This document shows, piece by piece, positions 41,693 to 51,950 of a stretch of 56,154 bases of DNA. The DNA comes from an uncultured Clostridia bacterium. GTDB lineage: Bacteria > Bacillota > Clostridia > Christensenellales > Borkfalkiaceae. Positions within the stretch are counted from its first letter, which is position 1. The number at the start of each line of letters is the position of its first letter. The stretch spans positions 1-56,154 of the forward strand of contig CANQQY010000009.1 in assembly GCA_947626105.1 (NCBI GenBank), read 5' to 3'. The notes beneath the pieces are model-generated. The model was given only the letters and a program-made list of their open reading frames with translations. It was not told the DNA's origin and searched no databases. The position numbers and the translations under genes were made by a program.

Positions 41693-41728
41693 CCTTGTTT
41701 TTTTCGGATGGTTTGGCAAGGAACATCC
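41693..41728 (-). promoter_or_regulatory. preQ1-I riboswitch aptamer (translational)
   Basis: On the minus strand: P1 GGATG (41724-41728) with CATCC (41706-41710); between them TTCCTTGCCAAAC, holding the conserved UUC and the C-rich loop; then the A-rich tail GAAAAAAA; then CAAGG (41693-41697), which forms the P2 pseudoknot with CCTTG (41717-41721). CAAGG overlaps the ribosome binding site AAGGAGG (41690-41696), so ligand binding should hide the site and switch translation off. Size (36 nt) and arrangement match class I preQ1 riboswitches. Confidence 0.88.
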
Positions 41729-41736
41729 TTTTGTGC

Positions 41737-41765
41737 ATTATACAGACTTTTCCCGCTCCTGTAAA
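41737..41765 (-). promoter_or_regulatory. Promoter of the preQ1 riboswitch operon
   Basis: On the minus strand TTTACA (41760-41765) and TATAAT (41737-41742) are 17 nt apart. Transcription would start a few nt before the aptamer, as usual for this riboswitch class. Confidence 0.82.
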
Positions 41766-41881
41766 GCGTTTTTGCCCGCCTTTTTCCGAAAAAAATCGGA
41801 CGAAAAAAGGAGCCCGATAGACGTTTTCGAAAATTGTCCGACAAATATAAATTCTTTTCCTTATTTTTATACGTCAACCCC

Positions 41882-41910
41882 TTGACAGAACTGTGAAAAT
41901 CATGTAAAAT
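41882..41910 (+). promoter_or_regulatory. Promoter of the 1905-residue lipoprotein gene
   Basis: TTGACA (41882-41887) and TAAAAT (41905-41910) are 17 nt apart, followed by a leader of about 48 nt to the GGAGGAG site and the ATG at 41965. Confidence 0.82.
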
Positions 41911-41964
41911 CATAATCGATTCATAATGCTCGTATCCTGCGGGTGCGGGCGGAGGAGATTTTGT

Positions 41965-44900
41965 ATGAGCAAAACGGTAACTTGGCAACTCAGAAAGCTC
42001 CTTGTCGCAATCCTTCTCTGCGTGACGTTTTTTGCGTTCGCAACGGCTTGCGGCGGATCGGTGACCGGGAACGAGGATCCCGGGCAAGAAAACGCTTCGG
42101 TTCTCATCGTCGGCGGCGCGCCGGGCGCGGAACTGGGCAAAGAGGGCGATATTTGTTTCGACAGCGCTTCCCGCACACTCTATGTGAAAGACGCACAGCG
42201 CTGGGTCGAGACGGAATATCTCTCCTGCGAAGTGGAAGAAAATTCACTCAACGTCACTTTCAAGGACGGCACGGTGAAGCGCTACGCTCTCTCGGACGGG
42301 GCAGAAACCTCTTGCGAGCATGAGTTCGGCGAAGAAGTCTACACGGTGCATCCCGCAACCTGCGTTACCCCGGGCATAGGAGTGCATGTGTGCACGAAAT
42401 GCCACAACACCTTTGCCGTCGTCATTCCCGCGGACGGCGTCACGCACGACATTCAGCCGGACGGCAAGTGCTCCATCTGCGGCGAAAAGGTCGCCTTTAC
42501 CGCCGATCCCGACCCCGACGATCCTACGGGCTCCGTCGTCGTTCAAGGCGTGGAAGATTCCAGACAGACTAAGATCGTCATTCCCGAAAAGATCGAGGGG
42601 AAAGACGTCAAGGTCGCAGCGGAAGCCTTCAAGGGCAACACCACGATCGAGGAAGTCGAGATCCAGGGCTCCGTTTCCGTCGGCGACAGCGCTTTCGAAG
42701 GCTGCACCAATCTTGAAAGCCTCACCATTCAGGAAGGCACCGAGTCCATTGGCGACAACGCCTTCAAGGATTGCGAGAATCTCGAAAATGTCACGATCCC
42801 CGAAAGCGTGACCTCCGTCGGCGCAGACGCCTTCGATGGGACGAAATACTATACCACAGAAGAGAATTGGAAGATAGAAGAGGATCACAAGGTTCTCTAT
42901 GACGCAAGCGAGGGCGTCCTTCTCAAAGCCAAGGATTACACCGCGCCCGTTCCCGCAGGCCGTCGCAATGCCGCACGGAGCGGGGGGGGAGAATACAGGC
43001 TCCAAGCAGATGTCCGCGTCATCGCAGACGGGGCGTTCGTCGGCGTAGAGAACCTGACGCGCGTCGTTTTGAACGAAGGGCTTAAAACGGTCGGCAAGGG
43101 TGCATTCGAAGGCACCAAGCTGGAAGGCGTTATCCTTCCCGCGGGCATAGAGAATGTGGAAGGGCTCAAAGGGCTCGTCGTCAATTTCTACTTCCGCGGC
43201 GTTGAGGGCGAATGGACGTACGGCAGCGATTTGGGCGAAAATTATTATTACTTCTCCGAAGTCCCGCCTACGAAAGAAGGCAATTATTGGTTCGAAAAGG
43301 ACGGTGCACCCGTCGTTTGGGAGCTCACCGCGCTCGAACTTAATTACAGCGAATGCACGACGGAATATCGCCTGAACGAAGAATTCTCGTCCGAAGGGCT
43401 CAAAGTGACCGCCGTATTCAACTGGGAAACGAGGGTCGCGGCGGAAACTTTCACGGTCGATTCCAAGGCCGTGAACCTTCTCAAAGCGGGCAGCTACGAT
43501 GTCACCGTCACCTATCTCGGCGTAAGCGCGACCTATTCCGTCACCGTAAAGCCTTTCACCGTGACCATCGTCTACGGCAACGGAACGGCCAACGGCACGG
43601 CAACCGTCAATGAAGGCGGTGAGAATAACTACACCTTGCCCGCAGCTCCCGCACGGACAGGCTATACCTTCAACGGCTGGAAGGTCGGCGAGGGCGGCAC
43701 ATCGGATGCGGAGACCAAGATCACCGTCTCGGCAGATGTGACGATCGAGGCGCAATGGCATGTCGTCGGCGTCAATGTCGAATTCAGCCTCGGCAAGGGC
43801 GGCGAAAAGGGCTCGGCGACCGCGAAGAGCGATTTCAAAGAGGACAAATACGAGATCACGATCCAAGGCACACCCACCCGCAGCGGCTACCGCTTCAACG
43901 GCTGGCATTATGAGGTGAACGGCGCGTCGGGCGATCTTGGCGTAGAGGGCGGCACGTTCACTGTCGACCTCGCGGACGAGATGACGATCACCGTCACGGC
44001 GCAGTGGGTACAGCAAGTTACCGTTACATATCAGTACAACAATACGCAGGGCAAGGTCGAAAAGACGGTAGACGTCGGCACAGACGTCGAACTTCCGACC
44101 CCCGAACACAAGACAGGCTACGACTTCGACGCATGGTATGTCGGCGGACAAAAGCTCGAAGGAGAAACCTACAAGGCAAACAGCGACGTCACGCTCGAAG
44201 CGCATTGGACGGCTCGCACGCCCGTTGTGACTGTTGTCTATGGCGACGAGAACGCAAAGGGCAGCGTCACGGCTTCCTATGAATTGAAGGAAGAGAAATA
44301 CACGATCACGCTCAACGGCGAAGATCCCACGCTCGACGGCAGTAAGTTCATCGGTTGGACGGTCTCCGGCGCCGTTTCCCTCGAACTCGATGCAACGGCA
44401 AAAACCTTCACGATCGACCTTGCCGACGAGATGAACGTCACCGTCACGGCGAAGTGGACGAAGCTCTACACCGTTACGGTGACCGCGGGACACGCAACGC
44501 TTTCCGAAGAACTCAATGGGAATCAGTACACGGAAGGCGAATCGTTCTCCTTCTCCGTTACGGTCGATAAAGGCTATAAGCTCGTCTCCGTCAAGAACGG
44601 CGAAAGCGACCTCACGCCGCAGGACGGCGTCTATACCGTCACCGTCGGCACAGAGAATATCGAAATCACCGTGACGACTGAACAGGTCGCAGTCACCGTC
44701 AACTATGCGGAAGAAGGATACGGTGTCACAGCGAACATCGACCGCACTTCCGACCCCGCCAAGGCGACGATCACCATTGCCGACCCTTCAAAAGAGGGTT
44801 ACACCTTCGATAAATGGACTTATCAGATTGAGGGCGGCGACTCGGGCACTTATTCCGAGTCCCTCGTCATCGAGCTCGCCAACGCCGACGTCACCGTCAC

Positions 44901-47682
44901 CTTCACGGCGCACTTCAACTTTGTGGAATATACTCTCTCTGTTGCAGAGGGAGTCGCGGGTAACCCGCAACTCGTTTATACGGAGGGTCAAAAATCCACT
45001 TACCATATTGGCGATACCGTCAAATTTAAGGTAACCGTCGATGCGGGCTATCTCGTCACCAAAGTTATGGCAGGCGACGCGGAGTTGACGGCTGCCGAAG
45101 GCGTCTACACCTACACCTTCGGCGCAGCCTCTGTCACCATTACGGTCACGACCGAGGAAATCAAATACACCGTGTCGCTTAAAGCAGAGACAGAGCACGT
45201 TGAGATCGGCGATTTCAAGGTTGGAGATGTAACGGACAACGGCCCTTATAAGAACGGCACGACGGTTACCTTCACGCTCACCGTTAACGATCCGCTCTAT
45301 GTGATTACGTCCGTCAAGAACGGTGAGAATGACCTCACCGCGCAAGACGGAAGATATTCCGTCGAGATCAACGGCGCAAATGTCGAAATCACCGTCACGA
45401 CCGATTACAACTACGGGACGAAGGACGCTCCCATTTCCGTTTCCGCTGTGCTTACTATTGCAAAAGATCTCGGCTATAACGAGTGGACAAAATCTCAGAT
45501 TTATGTGACCGGTAAGCTGACGGAGAACCCTACCGCGGCAAGTGACAAAGATAGCGAAAACATTAAATTTACACTCGTTGATCTGGAAGATCCCAGCAAA
45601 ACGATTACGGTTTTCAAACCCACAATGGGCGACGGAGTTGCGCAGCCCGCGCAAAACGATACTGTCATTGTGTACGGTTGGGTTGAAAATTATATGGGCA
45701 ACGAGTTGGAATTCACGGGATATGATACTCAAAAGAAAGATTTCCCTCAAATCGTCTCCAACGAGCGCGGCACTTCCAACATCACCGTGACAAATGACGG
45801 TGCGACAGTCACTCCCGAAATCAAGAGTACTGAAAAGAACGGCGAAGAAATCACCTTCAAAGTTACCGTTTCCGAAGAAGGCAAGAAGGCCGTTGTCACC
45901 GTAAACGGCGTGACGGTCAATCCCGACGGCGACGGCAACTACAAATTCACCGTCCACGGCGATATGACAGTCGATATCAAGGTCGTCGACGCAAGCGCGG
46001 CAACAGAGACAACGGTAATCTTAAATATCGGAGAATATGCTGCGGCAAATAACTGGAATGACGCAAGCGAGTATGCCACAAGCGAAGAGACAGCCATAGT
46101 ATTGGATGACAATATTAAGGTATACATGAGTACTGACAACACGCAAAACGGATATTATGCGAAGAATTCTCAACAATGGCGTTTGTACTCTGGTAGCGTT
46201 ACTTTTGTCGCGTCAAACGGCGCTATGATCCAATCCATTAAGATTACATATGAATCGAATAAAAGCGGTAAGCTCCTTGATGAGAGCGGACAGAACGTTG
46301 ATTCCCCCGCTGAATTCAAAAATGTTAACAAGGATTCAGTAACCATAAGTATGACCTCAAGCGGTCAAGTCAGAATTACCGATATTTCCGTAACCTACAT
46401 CGGCGGAATCGTACCTTCCGATGAGGATAAGGTGCAAGCGGCGGCGGAGGCGTACGAGCTACCTGCGGAAAACAAGACCTATTCGGAAGTGAAGATATAC
46501 GATCTTCCCACCGAAACTACGGGGGGGGTGACGATTACTTGGGCTCTGACAGGGACTTCCGACTACTGCTCGATCGACGGCGGTACGAAGCTCAATGTCA
46601 CATCGCTTCCCGAACAGGACGAGAACGTTGAGCTTACCGCAACCTTCCACCTCAACGGTAAAACCGCGACCAATACCTACACCGTTACCATTAAGGCAAA
46701 ATCCGGTGGTGGTGAAGTAAAAGAGAACACTGTCACAATAAATCAAGGCTTCTTGACGGGCTGGGCAAGTAGCGGCTATACAGATTCATTATCGGGTACA
46801 GATGATGGAATTACATATTCTGGCGTAGCGCTCATGAAGTCGGGAAGCAATATGCAGTTCCGTGCCAACAAAACACCCAAGGGTTCTATAAAGAACACAA
46901 CCGCATATGTTAAAATAAAGACGATCAAGATCACCGGTGCGACGAGTGGAGCTTTCACACTGAAATTGGGAACGACATCGGCATGTAGCGATCAAACGAT
47001 TTCTGTTGCGACGACATCAACAAATAACACCGTATACGATTCGGCAACGGCGGGCGGGTCATATCAATATTTTGAGGTGGCGTGCACTGCCAGCAGCGGA
47101 ACCAATGTTCTTACTTCCATTGAAATTACTTATGAAAAAGATTCTACCGGAGGTGGGACGGAGCCAGGTGGTGAAGTAAAAGAGAACACTGTCACAATAA
47201 ATCAAGGCTTCCTTACGGGCTGGGCAAGCAGCGGCTATACAGATTCATTATCAAGTGTAAGTGATGGAATCACATATTCTGGCGTAGCGCTCATGAAGTC
47301 GGGAAGCAATATGCAGTTCCGTGCCAACAAAACACCCAAGGGTTCTATAAAGAACACAACCGCATATGTTAAAATAAAGACGATCAAGATCACCGGTGCG
47401 ACGAGTGGAGCTTTCACACTGAAATTGGGAACGACATCGGCATGTAGCGATCAAACGATTTCTGTTGCGACGACATCAACAAATAACACCGTATACGATT
47501 CGGCAACGGCGGGCGGGTCATATCAATATTTTGAGGTGGCGTGCACTGCCAGCAGCGGAACTAATGTACTTACTTCCATTGAAATCACTTACGAAACATA
47601 CGCTTCCGACACAGGAATGGAAGGCCCCTCGGTGAATACGGTCGCAAATATGGTTGCAACCCTTCCCCACAAGGAGAACTGA
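41965..47682 (+). CDS. Giant BspA/InlB-type surface lipoprotein
   Basis: 1905-residue lipoprotein (ATAC, Cys29). In order: a Cys-rich segment with CTKCH and CSICGEK (about 110-165); BspA-type leucine-rich repeats (about 190-420, e.g. AFKDCENLENVTIPESVTSV); Ig-like domain; several InlB-type repeats (about 535-830, GYTFNGWKVG, GYRFNGWHYE, GYDFDAWYVGG); beta repeats with VTVDKGYKLVSVKNGE (about 830-1150); an OB-like module (about 1150-1265); a beta module (1349-1482); an Ig-like domain; and two near-identical 143-residue repeats (about 1582-1724 and 1735-1877). It lacks the GCGS anchor, being held by its lipid. The start at 41965 has GGAGGAG upstream. It is a single gene, probably an adhesin or glycan binder. 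The C-terminal 600 bp are clearly AT-richer than the rest. Confidence 0.85.
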   Translation: MSKTVTWQLRKLLVAILLCVTFFAFATACGGSVTGNEDPGQENASVLIVGGAPGAELGKEGDICFDSASRTLYVKDAQRWVETEYLSCEVEENSLNVTFKDGTVKRYALSDGAETSCEHEFGEEVYTVHPATCVTPGIGVHVCTKCHNTFAVVIPADGVTHDIQPDGKCSICGEKVAFTADPDPDDPTGSVVVQGVEDSRQTKIVIPEKIEGKDVKVAAEAFKGNTTIEEVEIQGSVSVGDSAFEGCTNLESLTIQEGTESIGDNAFKDCENLENVTIPESVTSVGADAFDGTKYYTTEENWKIEEDHKVLYDASEGVLLKAKDYTAPVPAGRRNAARSGGGEYRLQADVRVIADGAFVGVENLTRVVLNEGLKTVGKGAFEGTKLEGVILPAGIENVEGLKGLVVNFYFRGVEGEWTYGSDLGENYYYFSEVPPTKEGNYWFEKDGAPVVWELTALELNYSECTTEYRLNEEFSSEGLKVTAVFNWETRVAAETFTVDSKAVNLLKAGSYDVTVTYLGVSATYSVTVKPFTVTIVYGNGTANGTATVNEGGENNYTLPAAPARTGYTFNGWKVGEGGTSDAETKITVSADVTIEAQWHVVGVNVEFSLGKGGEKGSATAKSDFKEDKYEITIQGTPTRSGYRFNGWHYEVNGASGDLGVEGGTFTVDLADEMTITVTAQWVQQVTVTYQYNNTQGKVEKTVDVGTDVELPTPEHKTGYDFDAWYVGGQKLEGETYKANSDVTLEAHWTARTPVVTVVYGDENAKGSVTASYELKEEKYTITLNGEDPTLDGSKFIGWTVSGAVSLELDATAKTFTIDLADEMNVTVTAKWTKLYTVTVTAGHATLSEELNGNQYTEGESFSFSVTVDKGYKLVSVKNGESDLTPQDGVYTVTVGTENIEITVTTEQVAVTVNYAEEGYGVTANIDRTSDPAKATITIADPSKEGYTFDKWTYQIEGGDSGTYSESLVIELANADVTVTFTAHFNFVEYTLSVAEGVAGNPQLVYTEGQKSTYHIGDTVKFKVTVDAGYLVTKVMAGDAELTAAEGVYTYTFGAASVTITVTTEEIKYTVSLKAETEHVEIGDFKVGDVTDNGPYKNGTTVTFTLTVNDPLYVITSVKNGENDLTAQDGRYSVEINGANVEITVTTDYNYGTKDAPISVSAVLTIAKDLGYNEWTKSQIYVTGKLTENPTAASDKDSENIKFTLVDLEDPSKTITVFKPTMGDGVAQPAQNDTVIVYGWVENYMGNELEFTGYDTQKKDFPQIVSNERGTSNITVTNDGATVTPEIKSTEKNGEEITFKVTVSEEGKKAVVTVNGVTVNPDGDGNYKFTVHGDMTVDIKVVDASAATETTVILNIGEYAAANNWNDASEYATSEETAIVLDDNIKVYMSTDNTQNGYYAKNSQQWRLYSGSVTFVASNGAMIQSIKITYESNKSGKLLDESGQNVDSPAEFKNVNKDSVTISMTSSGQVRITDISVTYIGGIVPSDEDKVQAAAEAYELPAENKTYSEVKIYDLPTETTGGVTITWALTGTSDYCSIDGGTKLNVTSLPEQDENVELTATFHLNGKTATNTYTVTIKAKSGGGEVKENTVTINQGFLTGWASSGYTDSLSGTDDGITYSGVALMKSGSNMQFRANKTPKGSIKNTTAYVKIKTIKITGATSGAFTLKLGTTSACSDQTISVATTSTNNTVYDSATAGGSYQYFEVACTASSGTNVLTSIEITYEKDSTGGGTEPGGEVKENTVTINQGFLTGWASSGYTDSLSSVSDGITYSGVALMKSGSNMQFRANKTPKGSIKNTTAYVKIKTIKITGATSGAFTLKLGTTSACSDQTISVATTSTNNTVYDSATAGGSYQYFEVACTASSGTNVLTSIEITYETYASDTGMEGPSVNTVANMVATLPHKEN
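46708..47137 (+). repeat. 459-bp-period direct repeat, copy 1
   Basis: In-frame block coding for GGEVKENTVTINQGFL to the SIEITYE-type end. It matches 47167-47596 with only scattered differences near its ends; the central 280-290 bp appear identical. Confidence 0.93.
47167..47596 (+). repeat. 459-bp-period direct repeat, copy 2
   Basis: Second copy, offset exactly 459 bp and in frame. Variable spots relative to copy 1 are near 47211-47237 and 47250-47270, and two bases near 47562 and 47568. The near-identity at silent positions shows a recent duplication or ongoing gene conversion. Confidence 0.93.
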
Positions 47683-47707
47683 CGTTTCTAGTTGTAACAA
47701 AGTACGA

Positions 47708-47745
47708 AAAAGCCCGAGCGATTCCTTCGAATCGCTCGGGCTTTT
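47708..47745 (+). terminator. Terminator of the giant lipoprotein gene
   Basis: A 17-bp perfect stem, AAAAGCCCGAGCGATTC (47708-47724) with its complement (47729-47745), loop CTTC. It ends in TTTT and starts 25 nt after the stop codon. Confidence 0.93.
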
Positions 47746-47788
47746 CCTTTTCTCTCTGCTCCGCCCACTTGCCCACCCCGTTTTACCG

Positions 47789-47881
47789 CGTCATCCTGAA
47801 CGAACGTGAAGGATCCCGAAGAACGAAGTCCGAACTCTCATCCTCGGGATTCTTCGGTCGCAGAGCTCCCTCGGAATGACG
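47789..47881. repeat. GTCATCC-type intergenic repeat, copy 3
   Basis: 93 bp from CGTCAT to ATGACG with GGATCCCGAAGAACGAAGTC and TCGGGATTCTTCGGTCGCAG inside; nearly identical to 40170-40260. A half copy is at 35029-35075. Confidence 0.82.
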
Positions 47882-48045
47882 CGTAAGAGGGGCGCCGAGA
47901 GAAAGACCTGCCCCCTTTGAAGGGGAGTGCCTTCGGACATGCCCCCTCCCGCCCCGCGCGCGTTCTAATGCACTAAGCGCGGCACGAGCGCCGCCCTTGG
48001 CGCGAAGTAGGAGGGGGGTAGGGGGTGGGCAACGATTCCAAATTA

Positions 48046-48117
48046 CGTCATCCTGAGCTTGTCGAAGGATCACCGCATTATAAACAAGGTGATGGTTCGA
48101 CTACGCTCACCATGACG
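48046..48117. repeat. Hybrid GTCATCC inverted repeat
   Basis: The left half GTCATCCTGAGCTTGTCGAA pairs imperfectly with the right half TTCGACTACGCTCACCATGA + C, and ATCACC pairs with GGTGAT in the centre. The whole forms one long stem of about 29 bp with a few mismatches. Confidence 0.75.
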
Positions 48118-48239
48118 TAATAGGAAGCGCACCCCTTCAGTCGCTCACTTCGTTCGCGACAGCTCCCCTAAGAGGGGAGCCGAGATGCCCACCTCAGTCA
48201 CCTGCGGTGCCAGCTCCTCCTTGGGAGGAGCCATGAAGC

Positions 48240-48303
48240 CCCCTCCCGCCCGCGCGCATGCCCCTCCCGCCCGCGCGCATGCCCCTCCCGCCCCGCGCGC
48301 ATG
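48240..48303. repeat. 21-bp tandem array
   Basis: Three units of CCCCTCCCGCCCGCGCGCAT + G; the third has one extra C. A related single unit lies at about 47942-47964 (CCCCTCCCGCCCCGCGCGCG). Confidence 0.88.
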
Positions 48304-48359
48304 CCCCCTCCCGAGGAGGGGGGTAGGGGGGGTGGGCAACGATTCCAAAATCACGTACC

Positions 48360-49025
48360 TTATACCCGCGTGTCTCTTCGGGCGAGGACTTCGCCGGTTT
48401 CGCTGTCGAGAAGAAGAGACAGCGTTTCGCCGTCGCGATCAATGATCCCGACATAGTAATAGTTTTTATCCCTCCGCAGAAGCCGCACGTGAAATTCGCC
48501 GCAAAACGATCCGCCGCTCGTCATACGCTCGATCCGTTCGCTCTCCGCCTCGATCGCACACCCGAGCGCGTCCTCTACGCTCAAAGTGTTCTCGTTTTTG
48601 ACGGACGTTGCGGTGATCTCCCGTTTTTCTTCTCCCCACGAGACAGTGACGGAGACGGTTTTGTCGGGGAACGCGTCAACGCTCTCCGAAAGATAATAAT
48701 CCGCAAAGGCGTTGCGGTAAGACATCTCGCCCCCGATTTTTCCCGTACCCATGTCGAGTTCGACGGTATACTCGTCCGAAAGTTTCTCTGCGGGGATCAG
48801 GGAGATCTCGACAATGTCGCTCTTCGGGCAGGCGATCCCGTCCAAGCCGAACGGGTACTCCCGCGAGACGCAGGAGACGGTGACGGTAAATTCTTCCGTT
48901 TCGGCACGGAAAATATCCGACTTTGCTTCGGAGATGTGGGCTGTATAATCGTAGTTCCCGCCGCAGGCGGCGAGCGCGGGCAGGAGCCCTATTGCAAGTA
49001 AAAAGGGAATAAAACGTTTTTTCAT
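48360..49025 (-). CDS. Lipoprotein of unknown function
   Basis: 221-residue lipoprotein: MKKRF start, hydrophobic core and LAAC lipobox with Cys at about 21. The mature protein is beta-rich, with an ETEEFTVTVSCVSREYPFG segment, a central DMGTGKIGGEMSYRNAFADYYLSE in short blocks, and a C-terminal KNYYYVGIIDRDGETLSLLLDSETGEVLARR that resembles a PepSY-like hairpin (peptidase-inhibitory type fold). I do not recognise the whole protein. AAGGAT lies before the ATG. It is transcribed divergently from the membrane protein that precedes guaB and converges on the repeat block. No good promoter could be assigned. Confidence 0.8.
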   Translation of the reverse strand: MKKRFIPFLLAIGLLPALAACGGNYDYTAHISEAKSDIFRAETEEFTVTVSCVSREYPFGLDGIACPKSDIVEISLIPAEKLSDEYTVELDMGTGKIGGEMSYRNAFADYYLSESVDAFPDKTVSVTVSWGEEKREITATSVKNENTLSVEDALGCAIEAESERIERMTSGGSFCGEFHVRLLRRDKNYYYVGIIDRDGETLSLLLDSETGEVLARRDTRV

Positions 49026-49119
49026 GCTTTATCCTTATGAAAAAACAGGTTGCTTCATGACTTTTTGTGTCGATACGGTTGCTTTTTTTTCGGAGGTATG
49101 ATAGAATGGGAAAAATCAC

Positions 49120-51200
<2,081 letters not shown>

Positions 51201-51260
51201 TTTCGTTGAATTTCTTTGTTTCGTTCATTTCTTTGCTCGCCCCGCGGACGCGCGCCTGTT

Positions 51261-51306
51261 CCGTCATTTCGAGCGGAGCGAAGCGGAGTCGAGAAATCTC
51301 GCGGGG
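51261..51306. repeat. GTCATTTCGAG-type palindromic repeat
   Basis: CCGTCATTTCGAGCGGAGCG followed by AAGCGGAGTCGAGAAATCTC. GATTTCTCGA-like and TTTCGAG arms form an imperfect stem. Similar palindromes are widespread in bacterial intergenic DNA; only one copy is in this window. Confidence 0.6.
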
Positions 51307-51776
51307 CATTGAAAAGAAATGAACGAGCGAACCTTCCCTGTGCATCAATCAAGTCACTGCGAATATCGCTTTGCAATTACAATAAGCCGAAGGGGTTCGG
51401 CAAATTGAGTCGCCCACGGCGGAAGTGAATTCCGCCTAAGGCAAGTGATTTTGGAATGTTTCGCTCGATTTCTTTGCTCGTCCGCGCCATGGGGGCGCAT
51501 GCTCAAAAATAAATTCAACGAGGGGTTAGTTCTCTTGCTTTGTATTTGCATTTCGGCCGACACCTTTTTGTTTCACAGGACAGTAAGGCTCCCGTAGGGT
51601 GCCAAATAGGGGCGTGCAGCGGCGGGAAACCCGCCTCGCACAATAATTTTAGAACAAAGGGCGGCGAGGTAATAGCCCTCATCCCGAGGCGAAGCCGAGC
51701 GGATCTCATAGACCACGGGCGTCCGTACTTACGAGGGGATTCACTCGCCCCTTGCGGGGCTCGGAATGGGGCCCTC

Positions 51777-51883
51777 TCGGCGCCCTCATAGGGGAGCTGT
51801 CACGCGCCCTTGCGTGACTGAGGGGTTTTCAAAAACCCTATCCCCCGTTACGCGGATACTTCCCCTAAGAGGGGAAGCAAGGG
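51777..51883. repeat. MITE-like multi-hairpin element, copy 7
   Basis: Left end CTCGGCGCCCTCATAGGGGA, right end TCCCCTAAGAGGGGAAGCAA + G; interior GTCACGCGCCCTTGCGTGAC and GGGGTTTTCAAAAACCCT hairpins. It is closest to copy 4. Confidence 0.76.
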
Positions 51884-51950
51884 GTGGCTGTGCGGCTACT
51901 TTCCCTCCCAAAGAGGGCGTAAGGGGGCGTTTTTGATATCGGAGAAAATT

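Larger units (their letters stand above)
47683..48359. other. Non-coding repeat block
   Basis: This 677-bp stretch between convergent genes holds the terminator (47708-47745), a GTCATCC-type element (47789-47881), a fragment of the GC-rich repeat (47908-47932), a hybrid inverted repeat (48046-48117), a multi-hairpin fragment (48127-48184) and a 21-bp tandem array (48240-48303). The phrase GGGCAACGATTCCAAA occurs at about 48027 and again at about 48333, after G-runs. I see no gene. Confidence 0.78.
51201..51950. other. Long non-coding interval between guaB and guaA
   Basis: 750 bp without a credible gene. It contains a palindromic repeat with GTCATTTCGAGCGGAGCGAA (51261-51306), two copies of ATTTCTTTGCTCG (51227-51240 and 51469-51482 region), a multi-hairpin element (51777-51883) and a GC-rich portion (51590-51780) rich in short palindromes such as GCGGCGGGAAACCCGCC. 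No clear guaA promoter or terminator for guaB was found; TTGATATCGGAG just before guaA only supplies its ribosome binding site. Confidence 0.7.

Noticed and set aside
46708-47596. Insertion sequence within the giant lipoprotein gene
   Set aside because: The repeats are in frame, encode beta-rich modules and have no inverted ends or transposase.
51201-51950. Degraded gene between guaB and guaA
   Set aside because: No frame gives a recognisable protein fragment; what can be identified is intergenic repeat sequence.
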